Made by a program: the position numbers and the translations under genes. A stretch of 64,000 nt of DNA from Jonesia denitrificans DSM 20603 (GTDB lineage Bacteria > Actinomycetota > Actinomycetes > Actinomycetales > Cellulomonadaceae): the NCBI RefSeq assembly GCF_000024065.1, contig NC_013174.1:1674001-1738000 (forward strand), written 5' to 3'. Below the pieces are notes generated by a model. That model worked only from the letters and a program-made list of their open reading frames with translations. It was not told where the DNA came from and did not search any database. Position 1 is the first letter of the stretch, and each line of letters begins with the position of its first letter. This document shows positions 9,130 to 19,795 of the stretch, one piece after another.

Positions 9130-12100
9130 CTCACCTGTCACGCGTAAGTCAGGTGTCTCGCTCACACCCTCCCTCTCAGCAGAAGCAGGGACGGTAAAGT
9201 CCGAGACACTCAACGCACCATCAGCAGCCAACGACCAGTTCACACGGGTGATACCGCGAGCGTCTTTGACAGTGTGGATCAGCAACGGAACATGCGGTTC
9301 CAACGCTGACACCTTATCGAGGGGAGCACCAATAACTAGCTGGAAGCCCAGCCCCTTCCACGCGCTCACCGCACGTCCAGCGAACCGGGAATCTGCTTTG
9401 ATGAATGCCTCGTCAAGAAACACCGGTGCATACCGTGGTCGCACCGCGTCAGCATCACCCAACTGGTAACGCAACGCAGCACCAACAATGAACGCCACAA
9501 GTTCCTGCGACTCACCACCAGATTTCCCGGCAATATGATCATAAATGGACACCTCAGTTCCTTGTATGTCCACTTTCACAGCCTCAACTCGCACGTGTTC
9601 ACGCACATCAATGAGTCGGTTCCGCTCCGCGGATGTGGGGCGTACCCGCTCCAACAACGCGCGCATCCGTTGGAACCGTGACTCACGAGCAACCGGGTCC
9701 TGATGAGTGTCGTGGTCACCTAACTCGCGCGCCAACGCACTGAGTTCACTGCGGAAACGCTTCACATCGTTCCCCTCCCGCACACGCGCAACAATCCGCA
9801 GCCGGTGCCCCTCATCATGAAACGGAACCGACCACAAAATGTCGTTCACTGGTTCCATACGGCGACGGATATCGTCAAGAGACCGAGCCATCTGGGCGTT
9901 GAGCGTCGTCAGTTCATGTCCAGACAACAACGTGAGAGTGCGGTCCCATTTACCTCGTAACTCATGGAGGCGTTGATGCTCAAGGTCAGCCAAGATCGCC
10001 TCATAGTCGTTGTAGGCACGCACTGGATCAGTGGACAGGTCCGGGTGCGGCCAACGACTCACATAAGTGTCGAATAATCGCCGCAGTTCACCATTGGCCC
10101 GATCAACCTCAGTGTGCGCGTGTTCGCGTTCCGCAGTGAACTCACGCACCAACTCCCCAACCACCCGGTCAAGGTCGGCCACACTGTCGAGGGCACGGTT
10201 GCCTAAGCGGTCCTCAAGGATTGTCACTAACCGATGATCAATGTCGCCTGGGTTCTCCCCCAGTCGAGTTTTCGCCTCGTCATCTGCGTCTACAAGCTCC
10301 GCATACTCATCATCTAGGGACCCCATCTGCGCTGACATTGTCGCGATCTGTGTGCGCACCTCATTGGTTTGCGTCACCAACCGACGCTCCTCAGCGGACA
10401 ACTCGGCAACAACACTGTGACCACTGGTCAGACTCTCGATGTGCTGCTCGCGCTCAGTCAACGTCTTACGTGCACCGTCCACATCAATATCAGGCCACAC
10501 AGCAGCAGCGATCACCTCGTGAGCTCGCACCACATCGCGCCACGCCCCCTGCTCACGGTCCATGACCTCAAGAACGCGCGTGGTCTGAGCAATCTCGTTG
10601 TCAAGGGCCGCAATCTGTTCCCGAGCTCGTGCCACCGCATCGTCATTGGAAAACCCCAACACCGACCGGGACGTACCGCCATGACTCCCCCGCCGCCCCT
10701 GACTGAGTTGCCCTGTGATTGTCACCGCAAAAGGGTGTTCACCCAACTCCTTTGGGTCATCGACACACACGGCAGCAAATGACTGCATGAGTCGCCCCTG
10801 AAGCCATCCAGCAAAGGGACCACCCAGAACCTCAAGCCTGCCCGGGATCACCCGTGAATCGTCACACACCACCGGTTCAGAAAAGGTGGGAACTCCCTCA
10901 AAATGCACTCGCCGTGGCAACTGCACCCGGTTGATCGCTGCCCGAAACTGCGGCAACTGATCCTGAGCAACGACGAGCGTCACAGCAAAACCACCCAACG
11001 CCTGCGATATCGCGGTGCGCCACGGTTCGTACTGAGCTTTTACTTCTAACAGTTCACCAACAAAAGGCAAGTCCGCCGGTGTCCACCCACACGCCTTGGC
11101 TAACAAGTCACGCGCATGGTGCAGGTCCTCGGGAATGTTTCCCCGCCGAGCCCCCAATGACGCCACCTGATCAACGAGTACCTGCCGTTTCTTTACCAGA
11201 CCATCACGCCTGGCCAACGCCTCGTAATGGTCCTGTCGCGCCTTCTTCTCCGCCCGCGGCACATCCTCAACAAATGCCCGCGACATGCGCTGCGCTGCCT
11301 CAAACGACCGTTCATCGTGCACCTCAACACCCACCATCCGGGCATGGTCATCTAGTGCGGCACGCACCGCAGTAACCGACTCAAACCGGTCACGCAACAA
11401 CCGCACATCCCGGCGCAAATCCGCAACCTGCTCACCACCCTCACGAGTCAACGCCGCCCGCACAACGTCACGGTGCTCCTCTAACGCCCCCAACCGGGCC
11501 TGCGTCGCAGCCCGCTGGTCGCGAAGTGACCGGTAGGTCGCCCGGTTCAGTCGAAGCGCATCGTTCAGAACAGCAAGCGCCCGCTGGTCACGCCACTGCG
11601 ACACAGCAGACCCTGGTTGCACCCCACCAATAACACCCAACGCGTCCAGTTCATCAACAGTTGACTGCGCTCGAGTTCGACGCTCGTGCAACTCACGGAT
11701 CGGTAACAAATGCTGAACCTGCTGCTCTGCACTGAGCAGTTCCTCACGGACCGCAGAGAGTTCATCCACATGAGAAACTGCCTTCGCTGCCGTCTCAAAG
11801 GTCGCAGGGTCCTCTAACACAAGTTGCTTATAGAGCGCATCAACCGTAGAAATGTGGTGCCCCGCCTGGATGCGCGCCAACAGTTGCATCGCTTTCGCGC
11901 CGCCACCGGCAGCACCAATTCCTAACGTGTCATGAAGGCGAGTGAAGAACGCTGCATCCGAATCAAAAAAGGTGAGCCCTTCGGCGCGCGTCAAGACACG
12001 ACGGGGAAAACGCGCAGCCGCAAAAGGCTCCAAGCGCCGCACATCATATTTTCCTTCGCTCACAACCCGGTGAAACACACACTCGTCGTTCCGTTTCGCA

Positions 12101-12552
12101 CCACGTGGGACATAAAACACCCGCATGGCCGTCACAAGCGCGCCCGCCTGGTCACGCCACGTCATGGCGATAGCCGACCACGTGTCACCGTCACTACCAC
12201 GCAGTAACGCCTCAACAACACCGTTGGCGCCCTGGGGTCGATCATCAGTTTTACCACGCACATACGACAAAATATTGCGCTGCTCACTGCCCCGTGCACG
12301 ACCCGTCAACGCCGCATTGGAGGCGCCATTAAACGGAGTGGTGTGGGGCATCATCAACGCAATGTAGGCATCAAGAAGCGTAGACTTCCCCGACCCTGAC
12401 GCCCCCGATAACAAGGTCCCATCAGGGTGGAAGGGAACCGTGTGATACCCGTGGTACCCACCCCAGTTCACCAACTGCATCGATTCCGCAACCCACTGCT
12501 GCCCCGTCGAGGAGGCCGGAATGAGCCCAAACAACGACTCAGTGAACGTCAT
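9097..12552 (-). CDS. jetC: JetC/MksB SMC-like ATPase
   Basis: An 1151-residue condensin-type ATPase of the Wadjet/MksB family. Walker A GASGSGKST is at residues 50-58, the ABC signature SGGESQ at about 1005-1010 and Walker B VFLDEAF at about 1040-1047. Long coiled-coil segments flank a hinge-like region near residues 480-650. Relatives extrude DNA loops with the kleisin JetA and the KITE-type JetB. The longer frame from 12615 would overlap jetB by 77 bases; the ATG at 12552 is preferred because GAGGG stands five bases before it and only 14 bases overlap. No jetD follows: the gene runs into the convergent lipoprotein gene. Confidence 0.93.
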   Translation of the reverse strand: MTFTESLFGLIPASSTGQQWVAESMQLVNWGGYHGYHTVPFHPDGTLLSGASGSGKSTLLDAYIALMMPHTTPFNGASNAALTGRARGSEQRNILSYVRGKTDDRPQGANGVVEALLRGSDGDTWSAIAMTWRDQAGALVTAMRVFYVPRGAKRNDECVFHRVVSEGKYDVRRLEPFAAARFPRRVLTRAEGLTFFDSDAAFFTRLHDTLGIGAAGGGAKAMQLLARIQAGHHISTVDALYKQLVLEDPATFETAAKAVSHVDELSAVREELLSAEQQVQHLLPIRELHERRTRAQSTVDELDALGVIGGVQPGSAVSQWRDQRALAVLNDALRLNRATYRSLRDQRAATQARLGALEEHRDVVRAALTREGGEQVADLRRDVRLLRDRFESVTAVRAALDDHARMVGVEVHDERSFEAAQRMSRAFVEDVPRAEKKARQDHYEALARRDGLVKKRQVLVDQVASLGARRGNIPEDLHHARDLLAKACGWTPADLPFVGELLEVKAQYEPWRTAISQALGGFAVTLVVAQDQLPQFRAAINRVQLPRRVHFEGVPTFSEPVVCDDSRVIPGRLEVLGGPFAGWLQGRLMQSFAAVCVDDPKELGEHPFAVTITGQLSQGRRGSHGGTSRSVLGFSNDDAVARAREQIAALDNEIAQTTRVLEVMDREQGAWRDVVRAHEVIAAAVWPDIDVDGARKTLTEREQHIESLTSGHSVVAELSAEERRLVTQTNEVRTQIATMSAQMGSLDDEYAELVDADDEAKTRLGENPGDIDHRLVTILEDRLGNRALDSVADLDRVVGELVREFTAEREHAHTEVDRANGELRRLFDTYVSRWPHPDLSTDPVRAYNDYEAILADLEHQRLHELRGKWDRTLTLLSGHELTTLNAQMARSLDDIRRRMEPVNDILWSVPFHDEGHRLRIVARVREGNDVKRFRSELSALARELGDHDTHQDPVARESRFQRMRALLERVRPTSAERNRLIDVREHVRVEAVKVDIQGTEVSIYDHIAGKSGGESQELVAFIVGAALRYQLGDADAVRPRYAPVFLDEAFIKADSRFAGRAVSAWKGLGFQLVIGAPLDKVSALEPHVPLLIHTVKDARGITRVNWSLAADGALSVSDFTVPASAEREGVSETPDLRVTGESLFPANDHSR

Positions 12553-13228
12553 CTTGTCCCTCTTCGTGCTCGTCATCCTCAGCGTCCACGGTGCCATGGA
12601 TGCTGTCCTGCTCACACCACTGACTCAACTCCCGCAACCGCTCCACCGGAACGATGATGTCAACCACTGGTGACACCACAAGTCGGCCGCTACCCACCTC
12701 AGAAAACACACCTTCGCGGGTCAGCTGAGCGATACCTGCCTTGATTTCGTTCTGCTGCCCGGCAAGGTTCGTGTCCGATGTGTCAAAGAATGACTGCACC
12801 AGATCAACCAGATCTTCACTATCAACAACAGCGGTCGTCGAACCTTCAAGAGTTGCGCGTCGCCGCAGCGCCCGCGCTTGCACCAACAGGACTGCTTCAA
12901 CCCGGCGGTAGGGTTCGTCACGCAACAAGATCGGAACGTGAATGCCGTCCAACCGAACCTGCTCTTTGTAGATGACCTCATAGTTGCGGTCGATGACGAG
13001 CGTGAGGAACATGTCATTGAGACGTGACTGGAGTACCGCTTCTTCCTCCAGGATCGTTGCCCACTCTGTTGGGTGGGCGGACCGGGCAATGAAACGGCGT
13101 TGCATAATGAGGGCGAGTGCGCGCCGGACGTGCGGTTCAAGGACACCGCGGTCGTGATCGAAACACACCTCAGGGGTTTCTTCGGCTGGCGGGACCGTCA
13201 CAAAAGCGTCAGCGGATGACGAGGTCAT
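12539..13228 (-). CDS. jetB: JetB/MksE-like protein (DUF4194)
   Basis: A 229-residue protein of the DUF4194 family, the KITE-like winged-helix partner in MksBEF and Wadjet complexes. Recognisable segments are RRALALIMQRRFIARSAHP, ILEEEAVLQSRLNDMFL and LRDEPYRRVEAVLLVQARAL. The last 20 or so residues are very acidic. Its start overlaps the jetA stop by 4 bases (ATGA), and its end overlaps jetC by 14 bases, so the three proteins are made from one coupled message. It would bridge the kleisin JetA and the ATPase heads; that role comes from studied homologues. Confidence 0.92.
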   Translation of the reverse strand: MTSSSADAFVTVPPAEETPEVCFDHDRGVLEPHVRRALALIMQRRFIARSAHPTEWATILEEEAVLQSRLNDMFLTLVIDRNYEVIYKEQVRLDGIHVPILLRDEPYRRVEAVLLVQARALRRRATLEGSTTAVVDSEDLVDLVQSFFDTSDTNLAGQQNEIKAGIAQLTREGVFSEVGSGRLVVSPVVDIIVPVERLRELSQWCEQDSIHGTVDAEDDEHEEGQDDVH

Positions 13229-14793
13229 TGCGTGCCTCCTTCGGTGGGTTGCGATGCGGTGGGAAGTGCCATACGCGGCACCAGAAAGGTGCGGGTGGTT
13301 CCGTCGGGGCGCACCGCGGTCACAGTATCCCAGGGCAGGTGCTCTTCCCTGACGGTCTTCCCATGATCGGCAGGTGGCGCGGTGTCCTTGCTGGACTGGC
13401 GCTGAGTGGTGGCGAGGTGATCCTCATCGAGGTCAGGTGCTGCGTCGTTCATCATGATTTCCTGAAAACCCAGCACGTCCACTGGTCGTTGCAGTTCCGT
13501 TGGTGCGTGCTGGAATACCTCTGCCAGCGTCGTGTATCCGTGGCGGGGTGCGGCTTCAAGAACCTGCCGGATGTCCTTGTGGTGCGGTCCGCCCATTGCC
13601 CGCGCATAACCGCGGTCCAGTTCGGCTGCCACTTCACCATCATCGACGAGGGCAGGTGGCCCCTGTGCCGGACGGATGTCAGGCACGGTGGTGCGGAGCT
13701 TACCGATGTGCGCGCGACGGAACCTTGGCAGGGCTGGCACTCGTTCTCCTCGCGACGTGCTGGGGAACCACCTGGTCAGAGCGCTCAGGGCGTGTTCTAG
13801 TGCGTCGTCGATTTCCCGGTCATGAGCTGGGTTGTAGTGACGTAGGTGTGTGGTCAGTGATCGTGACGCTCGTTGTTGTTCACTGAGCACAACGTCCACA
13901 GAGTCAACGATTGAGGACACGATGGACCGGAGTGCTTCTTTCTCAGCGAAAGGTAACGATTGACCTGCTGGTGAGGACACGATGGTGTGGATGGCATGGT
14001 TGAGTGCAGCCACGGTGGCGTCATCACGCAAAATGTCGAGAGCACCAGTGAACGCGCGGCCTTCTGGGGTGGCGGTCAGGAGGTGTTGTGCTTGGTCAAG
14101 GTAGTCGTCGAGAACGTCACCAGCCCGGCGGTCTCCGGCTCTGAGCTGGGTGAGGATGTGGCGTTGGAGATCTTTCATGGATTCGGCGACCCGCGCGAAG
14201 TCGGCGGGAAGTTCCCGGACCAAGTGACGCACATTGTCGAGGTTTTCCACCATGCGCTGCACGGACATGGTGGGCATGGGTGCTCCCGCAGCCAGTTCAT
14301 CGCGTTCGCGGGACAATTGTGCGATGTCGTGATCTATTCGTGCGATGCGTTGGTCACGGTCCGGTTGGGCTTCATGTGCGAACCGGTCTAGTGTGTCAAT
14401 GAGCGTGCGCATCCGGGTGCTGGACACCAGTGGGTGGGCGCCGGACGCGCGGTGCACAAAGTCGAGTGCGTCTTTGGTGTGTGAGGTCAATGTGAACAGC
14501 TCGGTACCGTCGTCGGCGAGATGCCTGATGAGCCACTTCTCGCGCACCCAACGGCTCAACAGCTGCCGTACGCTGTGTCCGTCAAGGTCATCGCAGTTGT
14601 GGTGGGCAAGAGCGAGTCGATGCTGTTCGACTTCAAGGGCAACCTGTTCTGCGTCCACGCTCGCCCGGTGAGGTGGGAAGACCTGAGCCAAGATGGTCAG
14701 AACCGTGGGTGCATAGTGCCTGTTGAGGAGGGCAAGAGTTGGTTGGTCGAATGCGGAACGGGTTCGTTCCAGGTGCGCAATGAGGTGATCCAC
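13225..14793 (-). CDS. jetA: JetA/MksF-like kleisin (DUF3375)
   Basis: A 522-residue protein of the DUF3375 family. The N-terminal winged helix contains LLNRHYAPTVLTILAQVF and a VRQLLSRWVREKWLIR section. A long helical middle region (residues about 140-330) precedes a C-terminal region rich in Pro and acidic residues. In Wadjet and MksBEF this protein is the kleisin that closes the SMC ring. GAGGAG four bases before the GTG supports the start. It is the first gene of the jetABC operon and starts 74 bases after the leuS stop on the same strand, so it may be transcribed from the leuS side or from a promoter in the short gap. Confidence 0.92.
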   Translation of the reverse strand: MDHLIAHLERTRSAFDQPTLALLNRHYAPTVLTILAQVFPPHRASVDAEQVALEVEQHRLALAHHNCDDLDGHSVRQLLSRWVREKWLIRHLADDGTELFTLTSHTKDALDFVHRASGAHPLVSSTRMRTLIDTLDRFAHEAQPDRDQRIARIDHDIAQLSRERDELAAGAPMPTMSVQRMVENLDNVRHLVRELPADFARVAESMKDLQRHILTQLRAGDRRAGDVLDDYLDQAQHLLTATPEGRAFTGALDILRDDATVAALNHAIHTIVSSPAGQSLPFAEKEALRSIVSSIVDSVDVVLSEQQRASRSLTTHLRHYNPAHDREIDDALEHALSALTRWFPSTSRGERVPALPRFRRAHIGKLRTTVPDIRPAQGPPALVDDGEVAAELDRGYARAMGGPHHKDIRQVLEAAPRHGYTTLAEVFQHAPTELQRPVDVLGFQEIMMNDAAPDLDEDHLATTQRQSSKDTAPPADHGKTVREEHLPWDTVTAVRPDGTTRTFLVPRMALPTASQPTEGGTQ

Positions 14794-14867
14794 GCTGCTC
14801 CTCGTCCCGGAGCGAACCGCCCTTAACCCGGTGAGGGCTTAGGCGGTTCGCTGGGTTTGTGGTGGGG

Positions 14868-17822
14868 CTACTCAGGGACGATGTTGACGAGCTTGGGAGC
14901 TCTCACGATCACCTTGCGGATCCCTCGACCATCCAGTGAACGCACAACTCCTTCATTGGCCAGTGCCGCGTCGGTTAAGTCCTGTTCACTGATGGACGTG
15001 GGAACATCTGCTTTTCCACGCACCTTGCCCTGAACTTGGAAAATGGCGGTAATGGTGTCATCCACCAAGTACGCCTCGTCAGGGGTGGGGAAGGGCTGGT
15101 ACACCACAGAGTCGTCATGTCCAAGACGGTGCCACAGCTCTTCAGCGATGTGCGGCGCAACTGGTGCCGTCATGATGACGAGTGCCTCAGCAGCGTGCCG
15201 GGGCACAGCAGGCAAGGACGTGAGGTGGTTGTTGAGTTCGATGAGCTTGGCGATAGCGGTATTAATCCGCATCCCTTCCATCTCATCGCGCACGGCAGCG
15301 ATCGTTCGGTGCAACACCTTCAAAGTGTCGGTCGCCGCAGTGTCATCAGTGACGGTGATGTCACCGGTATGTTCATCGATGATGTTACGCCACAGACGCT
15401 GCAAGAACCGTTGTGCCCCCACCACTGCTCGCGTTTCCCACGGGCGCGACAAATCCAGTGGCCCCATGGACATCTCGTACACCCGGAAGGTGTCAGCACC
15501 GTACAGTTCATACATGTCATCGGGTGTCACGACGTTCTTCAGTGACTTCCCCATCTTCCCGTATTCTCGGGTAACTGACTGGTCTTGCCACGTGTAGGTG
15601 GTGTCACCGTTCTCAGAGACATGCTCGTCCACCTCGGCAGCGGGAACATACTGTCCGCGTTCGTCGGTGTAGGCGTAGGCCTGAATATAGCCCTGATTGA
15701 ACAAGCGGTGGAAGGGCTCCGGTGAGGAGACGTGCCCCAGATCAAACAGCACTTTGTGCCAGAACCTGGCATACAACAAGTGGAGGACAGCGTGTTCAAC
15801 ACCACCCACGTACAGATCAACTCCCCCAGCGGCTCCCACAACATCGTTGTGGTGCGGGCCAATCCAGTACTGCTCCAATTCCTTGGAGACCACATGCTCG
15901 GCGTCGCTGGAGTTGTTGAACGGGTCAATGTAGCGCAAGTAGTACCAGCAGGAACCAGCCCAGTTCGGCATAGTGTTCGTTTCGCGGCGATACATGCGAG
16001 GCCCGTCGCCCAAGTCCAACTCGACATTCACCCAGTCGCTGTTACGACCCAGTGGCGGTTCGGGCTCAGAGTTCGCATCATCTGGCTCAAAGGTGCGAGG
16101 CGCAAAATCAGGTGTATCCGGCAATGCAACAGGCAGCATTGATTCAGGCAACGCAACCGGACGCCCATCGTTGTCATACACAATGGGGAACGGCTCACCC
16201 CAATACCGTTGCCGCGAGAACAACCAGTCACGCAACCGGTATGTCACCGTACCAGAACCAGCACCGCGTTCTTCCAGCCACGCAATGATCGTGTGTTTCG
16301 CGTCGTCAACACTCATCCCATCCAACGACACCTCATCGTTGTGGGAATTGATGACCGCACCATCACCAGTCCACGCGCGGTCCTCGCCAAACCCCTCCGG
16401 CGGAGCCACGGTGTACACCACGTCCAAGTCAAAGGCTCTCGCAAAAGCAAAGTCACGGTCATCTCCACCAGGGACAGCCATGATGGCACCCGTGCCATAC
16501 CCCATGAGGACATAGTCTGCAGTGAACACAGGAATCTCGTGACCATTCACAGGGTTCGTCGCAAAAATCCCGGTGAACACACCTGTTTTACTTTTCGCGT
16601 CAGCCTGACGTTCCACAGCGGTCTTCGCAGCCGCTTCCTGCTGGTAGGCGCGCACAGCATCGCGAGGGTTGTCATACCCACCTGTCCACGCATCGCGAGT
16701 CGAGGCAGGCCACTGCTCAGGAACAGCAGACTCCACCAATGGGTGCTCTGGCGCTACCACCATGAAGGTGGCACCAAACAACGTGTCAGGGCGGGTAGTA
16801 AACACCTGCAAGGACTCTTGACCCACCGCAAAGGTCACGTGGGCACCCTCGGAACGCCCCACCCAGTGACGCTGCATGGACTTGACCTTGTCCGGCCAGT
16901 CAATGAGGTCAAGATCAGAGATCAGACGGTCAGAGTACGCGGTAATCCGCATATTCCACTGCCGCATCGGGCGCTGAAACACAGGGTAATTCCCTCGTTC
17001 GGAGCGCCCCTCAGCGGTCACTTCCTCGTTCGCGAGGACCGTGCCCAACCCAGGACACCAGTTCACCGGCGCTTCGGACACATACGCCAACCGGTACTCG
17101 TTGAGCACTGCCTCACGCTGAGCGCTCGTCAAGTCATTCCATGTGGCACCTTCCACCACATCCTGCACAGCAGGGACAGTGCGCTCACCGCGCTCAAACT
17201 CGGTAATCAATTCAGCGATGGGACGGGCACGCCCCACCGAACCGGCCGCGTTAGGTGCTTCAGCGTCGTACCACGAGTTGAAGATTTGCAAGAAAATCCA
17301 CTGCGTCCACCGCACATAATGGGTGTCCGTTGTCGCGAACGAACGCCGAGAATCGTGCCCCAACCCCATCCGACGCAACTGTCGTTGCATGTTCGCAATA
17401 TTATTCTGCGTCGCGACGCGCGGGTGCTGACCAGTTTGAATGGCATACAACTCTGTGGGCAACCCAAACGCGTCAAACCCCAACGCATGCAGCACATTGT
17501 CACCGTTCATACGGCGGAACCGTGCCACTGCATCGGTCGCAATGTACCCCAACGGGTGCCCCACATGCAGACCAGCACCAGAGGGGAAGGGGAACATGTC
17601 CATGACAAAAAATGACGGGGAATCTGGGTCAGCATGCAGCCCGCGGCCATCCGTTAACCCACCCAGCGGGTCAGCCGCATGATAAGTTCCTTCATCCTCC
17701 CACCGCTGCTGCCAGGTACGTTCAATCTGCTCCGCGAGTGCCGCTGTGTACCGGAAAGTGGGCTCATTCGAGGCAGTGTCTGGTGCTGGCTGATCAGAAG
17801 TGGGCGTAGTATTCACGCGCAT
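14868..17822 (-). CDS. leuS: Leucyl-tRNA synthetase
   Basis: A 984-residue class I synthetase that charges tRNA-Leu. The HIGH-type motif HVGH is at residues 86-89 within [17 protein letters not shown], and the KMSKS-type loop reads KMGKS at about residue 754. The CP1 editing domain contains [17 protein letters not shown]. It is longer than the E. coli enzyme (about 860), as usual in actinobacteria. No Shine-Dalgarno precedes the ATG. A TAGACT hexamer stands one base before the ATG and seven before GTG codon 3 (17816), so a leaderless start at codon 3 is possible. Confidence 0.97.
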   Translation of the reverse strand: MRVNTTPTSDQPAPDTASNEPTFRYTAALAEQIERTWQQRWEDEGTYHAADPLGGLTDGRGLHADPDSPSFFVMDMFPFPSGAGLHVGHPLGYIATDAVARFRRMNGDNVLHALGFDAFGLPTELYAIQTGQHPRVATQNNIANMQRQLRRMGLGHDSRRSFATTDTHYVRWTQWIFLQIFNSWYDAEAPNAAGSVGRARPIAELITEFERGERTVPAVQDVVEGATWNDLTSAQREAVLNEYRLAYVSEAPVNWCPGLGTVLANEEVTAEGRSERGNYPVFQRPMRQWNMRITAYSDRLISDLDLIDWPDKVKSMQRHWVGRSEGAHVTFAVGQESLQVFTTRPDTLFGATFMVVAPEHPLVESAVPEQWPASTRDAWTGGYDNPRDAVRAYQQEAAAKTAVERQADAKSKTGVFTGIFATNPVNGHEIPVFTADYVLMGYGTGAIMAVPGGDDRDFAFARAFDLDVVYTVAPPEGFGEDRAWTGDGAVINSHNDEVSLDGMSVDDAKHTIIAWLEERGAGSGTVTYRLRDWLFSRQRYWGEPFPIVYDNDGRPVALPESMLPVALPDTPDFAPRTFEPDDANSEPEPPLGRNSDWVNVELDLGDGPRMYRRETNTMPNWAGSCWYYLRYIDPFNNSSDAEHVVSKELEQYWIGPHHNDVVGAAGGVDLYVGGVEHAVLHLLYARFWHKVLFDLGHVSSPEPFHRLFNQGYIQAYAYTDERGQYVPAAEVDEHVSENGDTTYTWQDQSVTREYGKMGKSLKNVVTPDDMYELYGADTFRVYEMSMGPLDLSRPWETRAVVGAQRFLQRLWRNIIDEHTGDITVTDDTAATDTLKVLHRTIAAVRDEMEGMRINTAIAKLIELNNHLTSLPAVPRHAAEALVIMTAPVAPHIAEELWHRLGHDDSVVYQPFPTPDEAYLVDDTITAIFQVQGKVRGKADVPTSISEQDLTDAALANEGVVRSLDGRGIRKVIVRAPKLVNIVPE

Positions 17823-17882
17823 TAGTCTAGCGCCTCACCACCCAAACAACCGTGCTGATTATCCCGCGTGGACGCAGGTCAC

Positions 17883-19109
17883 TTACTCCAACGACTGCAA
17901 CACCTGCTGAACCTTGCTGTCACGCGCATCGTGAGTCCTGGTCGTGATCTGAATCATGGCAAAACCAAGAACCGTTAACCCCAGCCCCAACCACGCTAAC
18001 CCCTGGTACCCGGTCGTAGCAGCCAACACCACACCACCTAAGAACGCCCCATTTGCGTTCGCTAAATTGAGCGCAGAGTGACACAGAGCAGCTCCCAAGG
18101 ACGGCGCCTTGGGAGAGAGGTCCATCAATAGACCCTGTAACCCCAACGCCAAATATTGTGCTGTGAAGCCAACAAAGAAAACTCCGACAAACAACCACAC
18201 GGGCATGTGTCCGGTGAACCCAAGGAATACGAGGGCGACAGAGGTGGACACAAACCCTACTGTGACTGTGAGTCGAACGTTACGGTCCATCATGCGGCCT
18301 GCAAAACCAATCCCGACGGTCATGCCCGTGCCAAACAGTGCGAGCAGCAACGGGATCACCCGGTCGCTGACGCCTGCCCCCAATACCGCCATCGGCTGCA
18401 CATAAGAGTAGATCGCAAACATGCCCCCAAACCCCACGGCTGAGCCAACAAACACCCACCACAACCGTGGATTCTTCATCGAAGCGAGCTCCGATGCGGG
18501 CGATGCGCCTGGTTCCGCCGACACCGCGGGCAACGCCATCAGCAAGATCACCACGGCGAGTGCCCCGAGTATCCCCACAGCAATAAAGGACGCGCGCCAC
18601 CCCATGACGTGGCCTAACCAGGAAGACAGCGGCACACCGACCACATTGGCTACGGTGAGCCCGCCAAGCATGATAGACATCGCGAAACCACGTTTCGCTG
18701 GCCCCACAATCGCGGTCCCCACGACTGCACCGACCCCGAAAAACACCCCGTGCGGAAGTCCTGCGATGAACCGCCCGACAATCAGCCAAGTCAGGTCCGG
18801 GGCGAACGCGGAAAGCGTGTTCGCCACCGCGTATAGTGCCATGAGCAGCACAATCAGGCGCGAGCGCGACAGGCGCGCGGTGGCGATTGCAATGAGTGGT
18901 GCACCAACCACTACGCCCATCGCGTAGGCGGTGATGGCATGCCCGGCAGTTGCTTCCGTGACGGTTAAGTCTGAAGCGATGTACATGAGGATCCCCATGG
19001 TTGCGAACTCGGTGGTTCCGATCGTGAAACCACCAAGCGCCAGTGCGCCAAGGGCCAGGTAAACCCGGGCTGTGAATCGTGGGGTGGGGGTGGTTGATGT
19101 GGTGGTCAC
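17883..19109 (-). CDS. MFS transporter, drug:H+ antiporter-like
   Basis: A 408-residue major facilitator protein with twelve predicted helices. The N terminus carries GTTEFATMGIL, typical of DHA1-type exporters of the AraJ/Cmx/PbuE group. The loop after helix 2 has a degenerate motif A (IATARLSRSR). Its start overlaps the stop of the MntR-like regulator by 4 bases, and that gene in turn overlaps the metallophosphoesterase. Family members export drugs, arabinose or purines; the substrate here is unknown. The coupling with a metal sensor makes a metal- or stress-linked exporter conceivable, but that is inference. Confidence 0.88.
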   Translation of the reverse strand: MTTTSTTPTPRFTARVYLALGALALGGFTIGTTEFATMGILMYIASDLTVTEATAGHAITAYAMGVVVGAPLIAIATARLSRSRLIVLLMALYAVANTLSAFAPDLTWLIVGRFIAGLPHGVFFGVGAVVGTAIVGPAKRGFAMSIMLGGLTVANVVGVPLSSWLGHVMGWRASFIAVGILGALAVVILLMALPAVSAEPGASPASELASMKNPRLWWVFVGSAVGFGGMFAIYSYVQPMAVLGAGVSDRVIPLLLALFGTGMTVGIGFAGRMMDRNVRLTVTVGFVSTSVALVFLGFTGHMPVWLFVGVFFVGFTAQYLALGLQGLLMDLSPKAPSLGAALCHSALNLANANGAFLGGVVLAATTGYQGLAWLGLGLTVLGFAMIQITTRTHDARDSKVQQVLQSLE

Positions 19110-19795
19110 TCAGTCTCTATCCATACGGCGTCTGCTGCGCGCAAACCTAAGGTGAGTTCGGTCAGGTGGTTGGGGTTGTTTGTTGGTGCCCACAGGACAT
19201 CGATGACCCCAATAGCGTCACGGCGGGCGTGGACACGAACGTGTGCGTCAAGCCCGAACCCAAGATCAGCGAAGTACCGTAACACATCGGGGTCGTCATC
19301 TGAGATTCGTGCCACGGTTCCGGTCGCCCCCTCGGGCAGGACCGTGAGTGTCAACGCGGCAGGTTGGGTCAGAGCCAGGTTTGCACTGGGGATGGGGTCG
19401 CCGTGCGGGTCACGGGTGGGATGGCCAAGAGCTTCGTCGATGCGGTGCACCATGAGGTCAGAGACTGCATGTTCGAGTACTTCGGCTTCGTCGTGGACCT
19501 CGTCCCAGGTGTATCCCAAGTGTTGGACAAGGAACGTTTCAATGAGACGGTGCCGGCGAACCATGTCGAGTGCGTGGCGCCTGCCTTGCTCAGTGAGGTG
19601 GATGGCCCCGTAGCGTTCATGGTCGAGAAGGCCCTGGCTGACCAAACGCCGCACCGTTTCGGAGACCGTGGATGGGCCAACGCCAAGCCGTTCGGCGAGG
19701 TCTTTTGTGGTGACTGGCGCGTCAGACCATTCCTGCAGGCCCCACACCACTTTGATGTAGTCCTGTGCGACTGATGTCAGCGTCCCGGTGCTCAT
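19106..19795 (-). CDS. MntR/DtxR family metal-dependent regulator
   Basis: A 229-residue regulator with an N-terminal winged helix (TTKDLAERLGVGPSTVSETVRRL), a dimerisation and metal-binding region, and a C-terminal FeoA/SH3-like domain. The metal ligands look like those of manganese sensors. Asp12 stands where DtxR has Met10, and Glu105-x2-Glu108-His109 replaces the Cys102-x2-Glu105-His106 set of DtxR. Manganese is therefore the likely corepressor. It is the middle gene of an overlapping trio, with 4-base overlaps on both sides. Targets are unknown; no clear MntR box was recognised upstream of the operon. Confidence 0.9.
   Translation of the reverse strand: MSTGTLTSVAQDYIKVVWGLQEWSDAPVTTKDLAERLGVGPSTVSETVRRLVSQGLLDHERYGAIHLTEQGRRHALDMVRRHRLIETFLVQHLGYTWDEVHDEAEVLEHAVSDLMVHRIDEALGHPTRDPHGDPIPSANLALTQPAALTLTVLPEGATGTVARISDDDPDVLRYFADLGFGLDAHVRVHARRDAIGVIDVLWAPTNNPNHLTELTLGLRAADAVWIETE

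Noticed and set aside
16209-17615. 468-residue open frame on the plus strand
   Set aside because: It lies wholly antisense to leuS, is rich in His/Arg/Pro as expected from the opposite strand of a GC-rich gene, and resembles no family.
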